The notes under the pieces: model-generated
The model's input: the letters and a program-made list of their open reading frames with translations, nothing else
The model's database searches: none
Told to the model about the DNA's origin: nothing
Position numbers and translations under genes: made by a program
Shown here: positions 40,101 through 55,100 of the stretch, in pieces
How positions within the stretch are numbered: position 1 is the stretch's first letter
Layout: every line of letters starts with the position of its first letter
From: Apteryx mantelli
Taxonomy: Eukaryota > Chordata > Aves > Apterygiformes > Apterygidae
Direction of reading: 5' to 3'
DNA: 64,000 nt
Assembly: GCF_036417845.1 (NCBI RefSeq)
Contig: NC_089980.1
Span: 112,865,169 to 112,929,168 of the forward strand

Positions 40101-43100
40101 GCTGAATCATTTGAAGAGCTTAAATTAAATTCTTTAAGGATGCCCATTCAGTCAGCCCCTCTGTTGGCAAGATACTCTGTGGGTTGCTTGGAATTGTTGG
40201 CAGCTGTCTGAAGGGTGTTGTTTTTGTTTTTTTTTTCCCCCATTAAAATTAATGGCAGATCTTCTGTGTGTTAAGACAGCTTTGAAGAATTAGTCAGTGT
40301 TTCCAGAGGCAAGAGCAGTAGTTGTTTCTAGAGCTGGATGTGTAAGTGGAATATGTTCATTAGTATATTCGGATAGTGAAATATTTTGATTTCCTTGTTT
40401 TTGCCTCCTTGGCCAAGTGTTTCTTTATGCTTGTGGCCTATTTTGTTTTGTGAAACTTTTAAACTGTGTGTAGTATAGTTTATAGAAAAGTACAGCGTTC
40501 ACACTACTAACTTATTGTAGTTACATTTGGAGAGGGATTTTTTTAAGGTAATAGGCTAATCTCAGTAATAGAACACATTTATGCTACACTGGACAAATGT
40601 TCATCTGTGGAGTCAGTGAATGCAATTGCAATTCTTTTGTCCTTCCTTCTGCTGCCAATCCGTGAAGGCGTTGTAAGGGCAGTGTGGTGGGAGGCTTGGA
40701 GTACAGCAGGTTCGATACCCAATCACATATCTTTCTTTACAACTTGGAGAACGATGCACTTAACATACCTCGGCTGGTTTAGACTGGTCAAGTGAGGCTG
40801 AGCTGGCTAAAGCTTTGCCAGAGAAGGAGGAGAAGGTGCTGATTGTAGCCAGTAGCCTGAGTGTGTGAAAGAGGTGCCTTTTTATTGCCATGGACCGCGA
40901 GTCAAGTGTTACTTGGGAGTGACTGGTACTAGATAATAACTAAATCAGTGCTTGAATGCATGGTGATGGACTGTTGCGTCTAGTTACCTCAGATGGGTTG
41001 TTGTGGCGTGATACACACAAACCATGAAATAAACCATGCAAAGAAATGCTGTCTTTCACAGAAACTGGAATAACATCATTACTTTACATTAGGGGATTAA
41101 GACTTGGTTTTTAAAAACATTCAAAACGTGTAATTGCTCAGTGAGTCCCTCAAGTATTTCTGTCTAATCAAATTCTGTAGCATTACAAACATTTCTGGAT
41201 AATGCTGTTTTAGATTTAATCACAAATCCCAACGGATGATTATATCCATTGTCACTGTAGCTAGCAGTAACTCTTCCTTGAACACTGGATTGATCAAAGA
41301 ATGAGCGGCCCACAGTTCTGTTTACAGCGTGCTGGAAAATGCTGCATAAGTTTCCTGTGCTCTGGAGAACTATACACGTTTGACTTCTGTACAAAAAGAG
41401 TTGCTATGAGTTAGTGCACTGTAACTTTAAAATCAGCATCTTGCATAAATCTAAACCCCTGACACCAAAATAATAGATATCATTAATTAGTCACAGATGC
41501 TTTTTATGTAGCCAATTCTAGACCAGGTCACATAACAAAACTGAATAGTGTGATGCAAAGACTCTGACAGAGTCTCGCTTTGGAATTTGTAACTACAGCT
41601 TGATGCTTGTATTAGACTAGTTGTGAAAGCCTCAGAGGCATCAGTCAATGATTTGAGAGCCTCCAGCCAAAGGAATTGCATATCGCATTTGGTTCAGCTT
41701 GGAGTTTGCAAAGCCGTTACCCTGGGTGGCATATCCTTGCATGAATTCTGCTTTTCCTTACATGCCAAACATCATACTTTGCAGCTGGTTTGTCTTTCAG
41801 AGTTTCTAAAACAGCATAACATACCTTCTGCCAAATAGGTTTCAGGAAAATAGGTTTATATTAGTAAGTATTGAGGTTTTATAAGGCCCAGACAGCTGTT
41901 AAGTTGGTATATTCAGTTTGCTCTAAAAGTCTTTCAGGTAGCTGTGATAGCAAGTATGCACATCAAGATTAGAAAGTTTGAAATGAGGGTGTTCCATGTT
42001 TGACTGTTTTCAGGTAATCTCTGTTAAGGAAACAATTTTCTTCAGCTCTGTAACATGTTATTGGCATCACTTTCATTAACCGTTGTTGGACTGCGTTTTC
42101 CACTGGTGTGGCACAAGGGGAGGGTGGCGGTAGCAGCTTGGGGAAGGGACACGTGATAAACCAGAGGTTTTGGGGACAAGGTGAGATGGGGCTAGGGAAA
42201 GTGAGGCGTTGGGCAGGAAGGGGAGAAAGGCCATGGAAGTAAAGCTGAATCAAGAATGAGTGGAAACCCTTGTGCTGTATCAAGAGCTGGAGAGCATTAA
42301 CAGCAGGATTGCCACCGTTTCCTACAGCCATGGACTTTCTGTGGTGTAAATGACAATCTGTCCTATCAGTCTTAAATAGCTTCTACAAGTGATTAATATA
42401 ATGTCTTGTTTGATCTTGATATGATGTCTTCTTTGTAGGATTTTTTTTTTCAGCTGCAGGCACTTTAACTCCAGACATATCAGAGAAACTTTTGTGATTA
42501 ATAGTCTGCATGGGGTTTTAATTTTTTTTGTGTATGAAAATAAAGTAATACAGAAGGAAAGATAAATACGGGAGTCTTTTGTGGAATAACCACAGTCAGA
42601 GATGGAGGGAACATTTTTCAAGGCTGTTTTCAATGAATTTTAATTCTTGGTTCAAAATGAAATAAGCATTGGCAATAAGCCACAGAATTATCTTCTCCCG
42701 TGTTTACTGTATTCATAGTTAATTATGGCTTTTAAGCTTCTATAGAGATGAAAAAGTTCAGCCTGACATCTGACATCTCTTTCTACTTAATGCTTAAGAT
42801 TGTGTGAGTGCGTGTGTGAACAAAATACTATCATTTAACTGTTTATTTTGTTTTTATTTACAAAAGGTGGAATATATGTTAGTAAAATTTGACCATGAGA
42901 ATAAGAAGGTACGCTTGGTGCTATGTGGTGAAGAAGTTCTTCAAACACTGCAAGACAAGGGGGAAAAGGTAAACCCCAAGTGAGTAGCTGTTTCCTGTGT
43001 GCTTTTTTTTTTTCCTGTTATGACACTGTACAGAGTTTTATAGGACTAACTTGACTTTCAAATCTGCGCTCAGTAAAGTTGTAAGCCACAGATACCAATA

Positions 43101-46100
43101 TTTTTGGATAAAACTAGGGCACAGGGAAGTGAAAGATCCTAAGCACATCTGCAGGTGGTCCACATAACTTTTGTGTTACACCTTGGAAAAAAAAAAAGAT
43201 GCAATGATGAATAATGTAAGGATGTAATGATCATAAATGGAAGTTTAAATGTTCTCCATTTTCATGTCTGTGTCATCACAAGCAGTGGTGATGTCCATCT
43301 GATTGTGAGATGTGAGCCTGTTGTGGCCATCTTTTGAACCTTCACCCTCGTTTTCTCCAGGGCAAGAAAATGAAAACCAAGATTAGAGAGGTGGTTTATT
43401 CTGCATTTTCTGTGTTCCTGCTACTGTCTTATGGAGAACAAAAAAGAGGGGCAAACAGGCCTTCTTAGCTGTCAGCAGATAAAACTTAGAAAGCACAGAA
43501 GGAGGTCCCTCTGCACTTACTCTTTATGCCTAATATTGGGCATCTCCAACAAAATAATTCTAGAAAATAATTAGATTGTATCCCTAGTTAAAGTAGCCAG
43601 AAAACGATGAGTTGCCTTTTAATTGATGGCAGCAGATCTGTTTTTCCAGGGCAGAGAAATGAGACCAGAGACAGTGGAGTGTTTTGGTTGAAAAGAGCCA
43701 AAAGTAGGTCACAGATTACAAGATGTTAGAGAAACATTTCCCTAGTGATGATAGGCCTTTGTGCCCTGGGCCTCTTGTTGTCTTTCCAGGTACCCTAGCC
43801 CTCTGCTTTCCTGTAAGGCTTTCTTGCCTTTCTCACTGTATGTCAGAAAGGGAGAATATTGAAGGCATGGAAGAAAGGATTACCCTGCTTTTAGACTTTA
43901 TGCTTGAAATTGCTACCGGCAGAAGGAGGACCGGTAGTGGAAAATTCTGCTATGCCTTTGAACAGAGCAAGCTCCATGGAGATGAGGTGGCTTGTCAAGG
44001 GGATGGGGAAGTTTTGCTTTCCTGGGGTAAATACATGCACTCACATTTCTTTTTTTTTTTTCTTAAAGTTACAATTTTTTTGTAGTATGACCATGTTTTC
44101 ACAGGAAGGTAGAAAGAAAATTTAAGTGTAACCTTTGCCTTGCCTTGCCTTGTACTGTGGAAACAGCTAAACATTCTGTTTTGCGAGTTTCAGCTAAAAC
44201 CTCCCAGAACAAAGCTTGAGCCAGATATTAAAGATGATTACGATTTGACAAATTCTGGGTTTTTTTGCACTATATAGCAGCACTTCAAGTGCAGAACTGT
44301 GCCTTAATTTCTTTTAGCTGTTTCCCAGTGGTCTCCCATTGGAAGGTCTAATTTCGCAAAACAGTCAGCTTTGTTAATAGGTGCTATTTCTTATATGTTG
44401 CATTCTTTTCTGAAATTCATGCTAATAATTCATCTCTTTTGAAGTTGTATAAATATTTAAACTAGGCTATTTTGTTTAAGTCACCCAACACTCTGGCGAC
44501 CAGAGTATGGAAGCTATATGATTGAAGGGACACCTGGACAGCCGTACGGGGGAACCATGTCTGAATTTAATACCGTACAAGACAACATGAGGAAAAGAAG
44601 GCAAGAGGCCGCTTCTGTACTTAAAGAAAATGAGGCTGTTTGCACTGTGACGTCATTTCCAAGGTTAGATTGTTGTTTGCTTGAGAAACGTAAGGCTGTG
44701 TAGTGGTGAACGTTTATGCTTCTCTCCTTATTGCTGTATAGTTATACTGTACAATGAAACTGAGCAAAATATGATTCAATTAAAATAATTTAAGTTAAAG
44801 TTCTTGTTTCCTAAAAATTTTTGTCCTTATGAGACAGAAACAAATCAGTATTTTTCACTTTTGTAAGTTACTTTTAATCTATTATAGTTTTGTATTGAAA
44901 GTCCTGAATACTGAAAGCAAAGTATCATAAAGTAGTCCATAATCTTGGATTGACATGGCAAGTCATATATAAAAAGTTTCTCTACCTGTTTTCTAGGTTT
45001 TGATCTTTAATAAATAGCAGCTTTGTAAAATGTGACTAACCTGATCTAATTTTTAACACTAGTTATTTGCTAAAGTACACACATACTTCTTTCTTCTGGT
45101 GGCTCTGAGCATGCAGTAGAAGGGGATTGTGATTATCTTTACAAAATGAAAACCTGCCACCTTTATAATCCCGTATCTATTGAATCTAGAAAGGAGCACA
45201 CCTTTCATAAGCTCATAACAGCCTGACAAAAGATAATTTCCTCTTGTTGTTGTAAAAGGTTCTTGAAAATGATGAAATTGAGCAAGTACTTCTTTGCCTG
45301 GGAGAAACCATACCCTGTGACCTTCCTTTCAAACATAATTCTAAGCAGGAATTTAGTATGTTCATTGTTGCTAGCGTGACCAGTCAAATGAATGAGGATA
45401 GTTATGCTTAAAATAGTAAGAAATTGTTCCACAGTGGAAACAGAAGCTGTTTCAGTTCAGCTGGTCTCATTGGCTGGTTTCTGGTAGAGTACAGAATGCA
45501 ATGGCTCTGAATTCTTGCTCAGAGCATACATACATAGTACAAAATGTGACTTAGCAGCGAAGTTCATGCTCTTGAACCAAAATGCCTGAGTTATGCCCCA
45601 TGAATGCTCCTTTAAGAACACTGACAAAATATGTTCCTTCCTAATGTGAACTGTACCAGATATCTCTATCCTAATAAGAGCTTGTATAAAGCAATGTAAT
45701 AAGAAGCTCTAAATACATTACAGAATGTTTTTTTTGCCCTGCAACCTTACAAAATGGTTATACAGGTTAATAAATTTTGTATACAAAGATTTCAGATGCA
45801 GACTTGTACTTAATAAATAAGGAGGGGGGTCTTTATCATGTTAGAGATACAGGTAAATAGTTTTTACATGGCTGTAGAAGGCAATATATGGGACTTGATT
45901 TAGTGAAAGCTGGTAAATAATAAAATGCACAAGCTGTTTATGACTTAAGAATCATCCCAAACATGGTTTCCTCCTCCCTAGGCAGGAATAAGAAATGGCC
46001 TTTTGCCATTCATCCTGATTTTCAAGCTCCTGTTTGTTTGACTGAAACCTCACTAAATTACTTTTCTGAGGGTTTTTTTTATTGTTAGATCTTCTCTACA

Positions 46101-49100
46101 GTGACCTATATATTAAAAAAAATCTGTCCATTTAAAAGGACAAAAAAAAGCACTTGATAGCGTGCTGACAAAGAGGAAAGGTAAAGAGTGGGCTTATTCA
46201 AATTAAAATAGCTAAATTTGGTTTAAAATAAATGACCCCCCAAATGCTTGAATATTAAAAATACAGTGGTGATTGAGCACTGACATGCCTGTTTTTTCAG
46301 TAGCTGAAGTGCCAAATGGTTGGGGTTTGCCTGAGATGTCATAGCAAGTCATTGTCCAACTCAGAAGTTAAATGAGTATCTCCAGTTCCAGTAGTGAATT
46401 TTGCATAGTTAAACAGCTTCTTTATGGCTTCTTATGTAAGCAATAAAGCTAGTTAGGACAAGTAATAACTAAGAAGACAACTTCTTTATTTAAACCAGGA
46501 AGAAGAAACTGACAGTGAAATATATATTTAGCATAAGTAGTATTTTCAGAAACGTGACTGTGTTTCCTGGTATCTCAAGTGGCTTGTTTGTGTCTATTAT
46601 CAGCTAACCTTTTTTAAAATTCCAAATATTGTGGCCTCTCTAGATAGCGCAGTCTTTGTCCTATATACTGTGTAGCATGGAGAAATTTGTCTTCTGCAAC
46701 TTTACTTCCATTTTCTCTAATGCTCCTTTGTCTCAGTTGGGCTGCAAACCTGCTTACTCTGCTTTCCAGTGACTCTTGAGCTTTCAACAGAGGTTCCAAA
46801 GGGAAGAGTTTTATTTTGGTTTACTTGCACACCTCTCTGCATTTTGCACCCCATAGTTGTAACTTTCCTGTAAGCGGGACAAATTTAATAAGCAAGGAAA
46901 AGTTTTTCAAAGTTGATGTGTATAACACTTGAAATGACTTTTAATTCTTGTGGAGCAGAGCAGATATCTTTTTAACAGAGGTAGGTTGCTGGGAGTGGAA
47001 GTGGTGAATTACTTCAGGAATCAATATTAACCAGTACTCTCCAGAGAAACAGTTTAAGGCACAGAATGGTGCTGCATGTCAGTATTAATGACGGGTACTA
47101 ACATGTGTGTGCATCCTGTGCCCAATACTGAAGTTTCCTGCTTCAGCCACTTAAAAGGTCTATGTTTAGCATCCACTGGTGGATGGATGTTTAAAGAAAA
47201 AGAAAAAGAAAAAAAGAAAAAAAAGAAAAAAACCCCTATGTTCTAACCACCATTAAACAGCCAGTTGTTAGCAAGCACTGACTGTTTAATGGTGACTGTC
47301 TTAAGACTGCTTTCTGGCAATTCCAGATGCCTAGGTAAGAGTGTTGAAAAGCACCTCAGAGATAACCAGTAAATACATGCCTTTAAAAAACTTTTTATTC
47401 CTTTATCTACTAGAATCCTAATCACAGATCATCTGATAGCTTTAAAATCACAATTGGTTTGCTTTTTGACTTGGACTCTCATTATTATGTGTTACAGGTT
47501 GGGGTGTCCTGGATTTACACTGCCGAAATGTGAGCCAACAGCAGTAGAGGGAGGAGCTTCAAAATCCCTGTTTTTTCCAGATGAAGCCATCAATAAACAT
47601 CCTAGATTTAGGTAAGAGTATTTGGGGAGTGGGAAGGAGAAACTGAATGTTTTTATTTGTATAAATTTCATATGCATGCCTGCCACTGCTTTACATTACT
47701 GAAACAAGAGATTTATATGGCTAGCTGATGTACATATCCCAAGGACATGGAGAGGTCTGTGATGACATGTATTTTCTGTCAAAGTGACTTAAAGTAAACT
47801 GTTAAGTTTAAGTAACTTTATATAGGACACCGTGCCATTATGGGGCTAGTGCTATTGGTTTTGCTACTGCAAAATTGGTTCCAGTTTGAAATCCCATAGT
47901 TAAGCACTTTTACCACAGCTAATCCAGCTTTCACTCGGGGATGTCACAACACATTTTATTCTGGAAATACCATAGTGGTGTTAAGCCTATTCTAGTTACC
48001 CTGGCATGGGGCATGGTATCAAACTACATGTGCAGTTCTAGAAGGTTTTTTGATTACAAAATAAAGCTTAGGAGAGCCAGAAATCATTCTATTTTGAAAA
48101 CTAAGCATGCCTTTTCAATTGCACCTTTCTTCTTCAGGTCTACGGCCTTTTAATTCTGCCTGTTCTATCAGCATAGTACAGTGAAGTCCCTCAAAATAGG
48201 GCTGACTTCACTGAAGAAAAATTCATTGTTGTACTTGTTATAATCTATTGTAAACTAAAGAAGGGACCTGAAGGAAAGTGCTGAAAATAAATGAGACAAG
48301 TTGACATCCTGAAATCCTGAAAATTACTGAGAAACTAAATGTGAAAATATATTTCAGCAAACTCTTTTTGTTTTAGTACACTGACCAGAAATATTCGGCA
48401 CCGAAGAGGAGAGAAGGTTGTGATAAATGTACCAAGTGAGTGAATTTTTTTTTTCTTTTTCAAAATAATTGTTCAATCTGATACTCTGGGTTACTGAGTA
48501 TTTGTATTTTCCACACAGTATTTAAAGATAAGAACACGCCATCACCGTTTATAGAAACATTTCCTAATGATGATGGAGAAGCAGCAAAAGCAGCTAAACC
48601 AGACTATATATATATGGATGCTATGGGTTTTGGAATGGGAAACTGCTGTCTTCAGGTAAAATGCGTCTGCTTTCAAGGTGTAACAGAATGTTGTCTGCCT
48701 TAAACTGTGCCCTTTTTAAGACTTGCCTTTTCTCTAATCTCTCTAGCTTAAATTAGCTGATGAATTTTCAGAGCAGAGGAAAAGGGAAATAAAACAACAA
48801 ACTCTATCTTGCATATGATAACGTGTTCTTAAAATTCAGGTTTGTTTGTTTGCGCTCTGTTTCTTTTCTGCTAACTTTGTAATGTACTTTCATGCCTTGC
48901 CAGAAGAGTTTGCTTGATCACTGGGCTGGTCAACTCCTGTTCATTTGATCAAGCACCCTCTCCTGGCACTCCAACATCTTTCAAGAATGAAAGATCAGGA
49001 CAGAAGATCACTGTCGCCTTGCTTCAGTCTGTAACTGAAGGACATTTTGGAAATGGAAAGTGAACTGTCTTGTAGGACTGTGGAGGTTTTGTTTGGTGTG

Positions 49101-52100
49101 GGGTGGTGGATGTGTTTTTGTTGTTTGTTTTTTAACCCTTCCCTATTCTGCAAAGCAAGCAATAACAGGTCATCTTAAATTAGAACATCTTAAATTGTGT
49201 GTTACCTTTAAAAATAAGTAGCTTTTTCCTTCAATGTAATTTTATTTTCTTTACAAACAGCAGTAACCCCTGTATAAAATTCCTTATCCTTCGATATTTT
49301 TTAGCTATCTACTAAGAAGCTTTCTTGTTGCTTGCCCCATGGACCTACCAAATCTATGTGGGTAGCTGTCTTCTGTTAGTGTGTGCTGGGAGGCATTTTT
49401 GTTTGTTTTGTCCCTCTAATGCATGCTCTCCTCATACAGTTCTCATTTCTTTGCCTGAGTTACTAGTATCCTGCAGCATCCTAATTTTAAATCCAAGTTT
49501 TGTGTTTTGGGAGTGCTTTAATCCTTTCAAAATCTGTTTGTTTTAAAGGTTTTTCTGTTATAGCAACCTGATGCTAGCAGCTGATGGCTTAGGTAGTAGC
49601 AATGTATTTTGATTGTTGATAACATCTGTTTGTTGCCACTGCTGTCTTGGAAGTGGAACTAGGAAGAGGCTAATGTGTTAAGTCTCTGGGGAATTAAAGG
49701 CAATTCTCCAAGCTCTTCTTGTTTCACAACATTGGTAAAAATAATCCCCATTCAAAACACTTCTCTTTGAGATTAAGAAACTAAAAAAGCTGAATAAACA
49801 AAACATTCTTGAGAGCAACTAAGAGTGATTTCTCCTCACTAAGGGTAAACTAGGGAGAATCCGATCAAGTAGCATGGTGTGTACAGTACCGTGTGTTTTT
49901 ACGCAGTATTAATTTTGATATGGCCTATTTCTCACCATCACTATTTCTTATTTAAGACCAACAAAAGAAATACAGCCTTACCTTTCAGTCCTCATATGAA
50001 CTTGTCTAAAATTATATTACATTCCTAGTTATGGAATACCATGTAAATATTCACCATCCTCATAATCAGCGGTCAAATTCGGCAATTTTATTGTCAAAGG
50101 GAGAATGAAAATAAAGCTGGTAGATGCTGTAAGCATCTGCTTATGTATTAACTGTTAATTCTTGATAACTGACTAGAGGAAAACATGTATTCTCTGCCAA
50201 TTTTCCATAAGGCTTTTTGTAGTAGATGTACTTCCTTTTTTTATTTTCTCTGTATGCCCCAAGATTATAACTTGGTTAAATATAATTTCAAGATATTTTC
50301 AAGGTCCAGAATAATTACTCCTCGGTTTATTTGGGATTGTCTGCAGTTACAGTGCAGTTCCTGCCAGGGCACCTGCCAGGGTGGAAGGCTCTGCTCTCTG
50401 CAGTCGGCTAGGCAAACCGTAGTGCTCCTGCCCTTTCCGAGGCTCCGTGTCTGTATGTCTGCGGAGTTTCATGCTCCTGTGTGCTGCTTTCTGCAGCCCT
50501 TGTGGGGCTTGTAGCACTCTTCTGGGGAAGATCGCTGTACTTTCATCACTAACAGGATGTTTGCCTTAAAAGGTGACTGAGTCAAATCCCAGATTTAATA
50601 TGATTTGGGATAAACATAAAGGGGAAGGGGAGGAGCATATAGCTATGTCAGGAGAAGGAAGGGTTACTGCACCCCCACCCTGAGGCAGTCTCCCTAGTTC
50701 TGGAAATCCAAAACTAAACTTCTCTGCAAGAGGATTATAGTTGGGTCTTTTCAAAGTGGATGTTTTCTGATAGCTAGGTGAAGGCTAGACGGAGAAGAAA
50801 TATTTTCCTTGCTCCACACACTTTTTCTACTTTTAGATGTTTTCTCTTGAGGAGTGTTGGCTAGAGACTGGGAAAAAGAAAGAGTGTCCCACTAAGCTCA
50901 GGAGATTTTTTTTTAAGTTTATTTGGAGGGTGGGAAAGGCTTCAGTGCTAGGTAAAGGACTGAGAAGAACCTGTGTATTTCATGGGGCTTATTAATGATA
51001 CTTTCTTAAAGTGTTAAATGTGTGTTCAGCTGGCATTCTTCAGAACACTCAAAAAGCAACAGTGATTTTGGAGCTGAAGCCTGTTGCATAATGTCATGAC
51101 AGTGGCCCAGAGGTCCCTCCCAACTTAAATTAACCTATGATCTGTGAATATGTAAACTGAGAAGCAAAAGATGGGGACTTTTATTCTGTTTAGTCTCTTT
51201 TAACAACCTTGAGGTGTTTGAGCCCTCTGCATTTTTAAAATCTGTAAAGTGGTAGTTTGGAAAGTCTGGAGGGAAGGGTCTGATACTGCAGATGTATCTC
51301 TGGTTTGATACATCAGTTTATCTAGGACTTTCAGACCATTAATTTCTTCTGCAAACACTTCATTTCCATCTTTCTTTGCTTGTATTAGAGGCCAGGACAA
51401 AATTGGAATTTTTTTTTTTTTAAATAAAGTTAGAGTAGACACAAAGCTATTTATTTTTCTCAGTTTTGCAGGATCAAACAAAGACATCTTGAAATTATGG
51501 CAATTTTATAAAACAGGATTAACTGTCACGTAAAACAAACATTACATCTACAATAGTTTTTGACTGTTGTTTTAAGGGATTTGGTTTCTGGTGTGTTTCC
51601 TGAAGTTGCATTAACAACCCATGTATGTATTGTAGATGTTAACTCTGTTTTCTTTAACTCTCTCTCTTCAAATGTTTGTATATTTAGCCTCACAGCCTAA
51701 GCACTGTTGCCTGAAATGTTTTAATGAACATAGAAATGGTGGGAAAAGAAGCTTATGATGTAAATGCCGCTGATGGGGCAAAAGTTTGTCCAAGAATCAC
51801 AAAAAGACATTTAAAATTCTTGATATTAAGATCTTTTTACGATATCATTGATTCTAATAGAAGCTCAAATTCCAAGAAGATTGAGCATGCACTGTGATTA
51901 TAGAAATTATAATAGCAATTGTACTTCTTCCAACAGGTAACATTCCAGGCTTGCAGCATTTCTGAAGCAAGATACCTCTATGATCAGCTAGCCACAATCT
52001 GTCCAATTGTGGTAGGTAAAGTACTTCTGTCACATGGACTATTTAATGTGCAAAAGCCACTAAATGTAAAAAATAAGATCTGTATGAGAAAAACCTAGAT

Positions 52101-55100
52101 GCTAGTGAGAAATTTAGTATTTCAGGAAAAGTATCAGTGTCTCTTGCTACATTGTCACATGACACTGAGTAAATCTTACTATTCCAAAGAGGTTTCATGC
52201 ATCTGAACTGTCACCAAGTAATCTTTTATGTGCGTACAATCTTCAAAAAACGTGTATGATACCACAAAGAAAAAGATGCCTGTTTCTCATCCTCTTTCCT
52301 GCTTCCCACATGCACAAGACTTCTGTCAAACACCTCTACAAATGCATTTGGGACCCTTTTTCAAAAAAAAAAGATAAGGTCACTCCTTAAAGAATTTCTG
52401 TATTTTCACCCCCAATTTAACGTTATGGAAAATTTCAACTTAAGCTGAATCTGTCCCTTTTGTGAACGCCTAGAAACAAGTATTACAAAACAAAGCATTG
52501 GTCTGTTTTACATGGTGAGCTCCAGCTTTGAGTGAGGTATGTTCCACCTCTGTTGATGAGGTGCCTGGCCAATACACTAAACAAAATAAAATGATGGCCA
52601 AGTGAACTTTTTGGAGTTTGGAGGTGTGCAAGCATGCTTCATCATGAAATTGCTTCCATGTGTATCAACTCTCTGTTCCTAAAATGCTGACCCATAGGCA
52701 TAATTTGGAGAACATCAGATGCCCCTTAAATAACACTGTCCCTCTATGTAGCTATTTTCCAGAGACAGCTTTTTGAGAGATTTGTGAAGTTATAGGCTTT
52801 GGCTGTATGCTGAACAGAAGTATATACACTTCAGTTACTTCTGGACCAACAAGTTTCCCTTTCCTGTGAGATTAAGATACTACTTGTGGTTCCTTGGCTT
52901 GTCCTTTGTTTTCATATCAGGCTCTTTTTTGTTTTAGATGGCGTTGAGTGCTGCATCTCCATTCTACAGAGGCTATGTGTCCGATATTGATTGTCGCTGG
53001 GGAGTAATCTCTGCATCTGTAGATGATCGAACGCGAGAAGAGAGGGGGCTAGAGGTAAGTAATGTTAGGTAGTAGGCTTCTATTTTTTTATTTTTTTTAA
53101 GACAGAAAACTTAAACTTTCTTTAGTGTCAAATTCTGCATATAGTCTTCAGAATCCCTGATGAGGGAATGCGCATTCTTTGTGGTAAATACCTCACAGCA
53201 GAGAAAACATTCCCCTTGGTTGTACAGTTTACGGTAGCAAATGCATATTTTAGTTAGGTATGGAATTCCAGTAAAACTCCACTTTGATTCTTTCACAGCT
53301 TGCTGAAGAAGTCTGTCTATGATGAAATTTCGCATTCTGCATTTGAGCCCAAAAGGCAAAAGTTGCTTTGTATTAAATGTCAGGTGATGCTGAGTAAAGT
53401 TCTAGTGTAAACTGGAACTGCATGAAAGGAGCCAGTCATCAGAACTTGAACCTAAGAAACTTCTCTAAGCAGGAATTGACATCCAAGACATCTACAGAAT
53501 TATATATATTTAAAAAAAAAAAAAAAAGCTACTTGAAGTAATTCTTGAAATACCCAGTTGAAGAGCATCTCTAATGATGTGTGCGTAATGAAACTATATT
53601 GGTATGTGTTGTTGTAGGTATAATAACATTTTACAGATACTTAGGTTTATTTTGAAATGCTGTGTTATATCAGGAAAACATTTCCATTTTTAGAGAATTA
53701 TAGCCAATATGTTTTGAAGAATGAACTGTTTTGTCATTCAAATATATATCTATGAACAAAACAGTCAATTTCAGGGTGACTTTCCATCAAGCTTATTTAA
53801 AACTCATGCTAATAGGGTCCTTCTTGCACATGTACATGTCTGTACATCTGGACTTTCCGTTAAGTTTGAAGACTCAATATCATTTGAAAAACTTTGAAGC
53901 TGTAGTTTGTTTTAAACAGGGTAATAATTCTCAGATAAGTGTCATTAGTGAGCAAAAGTTGGGTAACGTTGTTAACAAGCTGTTAAAATATTGTATTCTT
54001 AAATTATATAGCCACTGAAGAACAACCATTATAGAATCAGTAAATCCAGATATGATTCCATAGACAGTTATCTATCTGAATGTGGTGAGAAATACAATGA
54101 CATTGATTTGACAATAGACAAAGATATCTACGAGCACCTGATAAAGGAAGGTAAGTGTTTGCCTCGTTATGAGCAGGCTTAGAATACTGCTTGCAGTGTG
54201 TGGGGATATTTTGGTTTAAGTTTTAGTTTTTATTTTTCAGTCATTGTGCATCCCTGAGAGTGACTGCTGCTCAGGAAGTATCTATGTAGTCTGGTCCTGA
54301 GAGTAAAAATAGTGGTTTGTAGTGGAAACTGTGCCCCTGCTTCCAACCTGAGAAGCTCAGTGTTGCATTAATGTTTTATCTTTGTGGAGAGGGCAGAGCT
54401 GTCTTAGGAATCATGACACACAGGTGCATCAGAAAACAGGAAGAATGGCAGCTACATCAGTGTTCAGCTGCCATTTCCAAACAAGAACACATTCTCTTTT
54501 CTCTTTAATCGTTTCCTTTCCCTCCCCAAGTCGTCATTTAAACATTAACAGGATGTGGTGGGTTGAGGTAGTCTTGCACAATTGGATGTTTTCAGTCTTG
54601 GTTCTTGCAAAACATCATTTCCTAAAGCCTGCTTTGTGATCTCTGACTTGTCTCTCTGAATTTTCATTTTGTAGGTATTGATCACCTTTTGGCACAGCAT
54701 ATTGCACACTTGTTCATTCGAGACCCATTGACTTTGTTTGAGGAGAAAATACATCTAGATGATGCAAATGAATCTGACCATTTTGAGGTTATGTTTGGTT
54801 AAGAGCAATTAAATAAATATATACTTAAAATTGCTTATTCTTCATAGTACTGATCAATTGGAGGATGGCTATATTATCTAATAATATTGTTCTTTTTTTG
54901 CATTTTTCACTTACTCTAATTCTTTAGAGTGACTTTTCAGTTATAAACATGCTTATTTCTGTATATTTCTAAACTGTTTTATCATTTATTTAGCAGAAGA
55001 TGGTGGCTCATACTTTAAACCCAGTAAAACAGATCCCAAACCTATGGCTATGTAGATAATTGTTATGGGGAACTGTCGTCTTTTATGGCTTGCTAAAAGC

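Larger units (their letters stand above)
28187..42866 (+). other. GCLC: GCLC intron 1 (14,680 bases)
   Basis: A phase-0 intron with gtgagc donor and tacaaaag acceptor. After the GC-rich first 600 bases it becomes AT-rich. It contains microsatellites (29534-29617, 32621-32646, 34078-34092, 36699-36741) and a CpG-rich patch at 39480-39730. Open frames of 132-138 codons at 31764-32180, 32524-32922 and 35795-36196 have no recognisable similarity, and I regard them as chance. Confidence 0.9.

Noticed and set aside
40709-40719. Exact Pol III B-box match GGTTCGATACC, suggesting a tRNA or tRNA-derived SINE
   Set aside because: The flanking T-stem does not pair and no convincing A-box or acceptor stem is found at the right spacing.
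48262-48285. Possible reverse-orientation CR1 end (AAGAAGGGACCTGAAGG)
   Set aside because: Only a handful of bases resemble the CR1 tail and no ATTCTATGA-type terminus is present.
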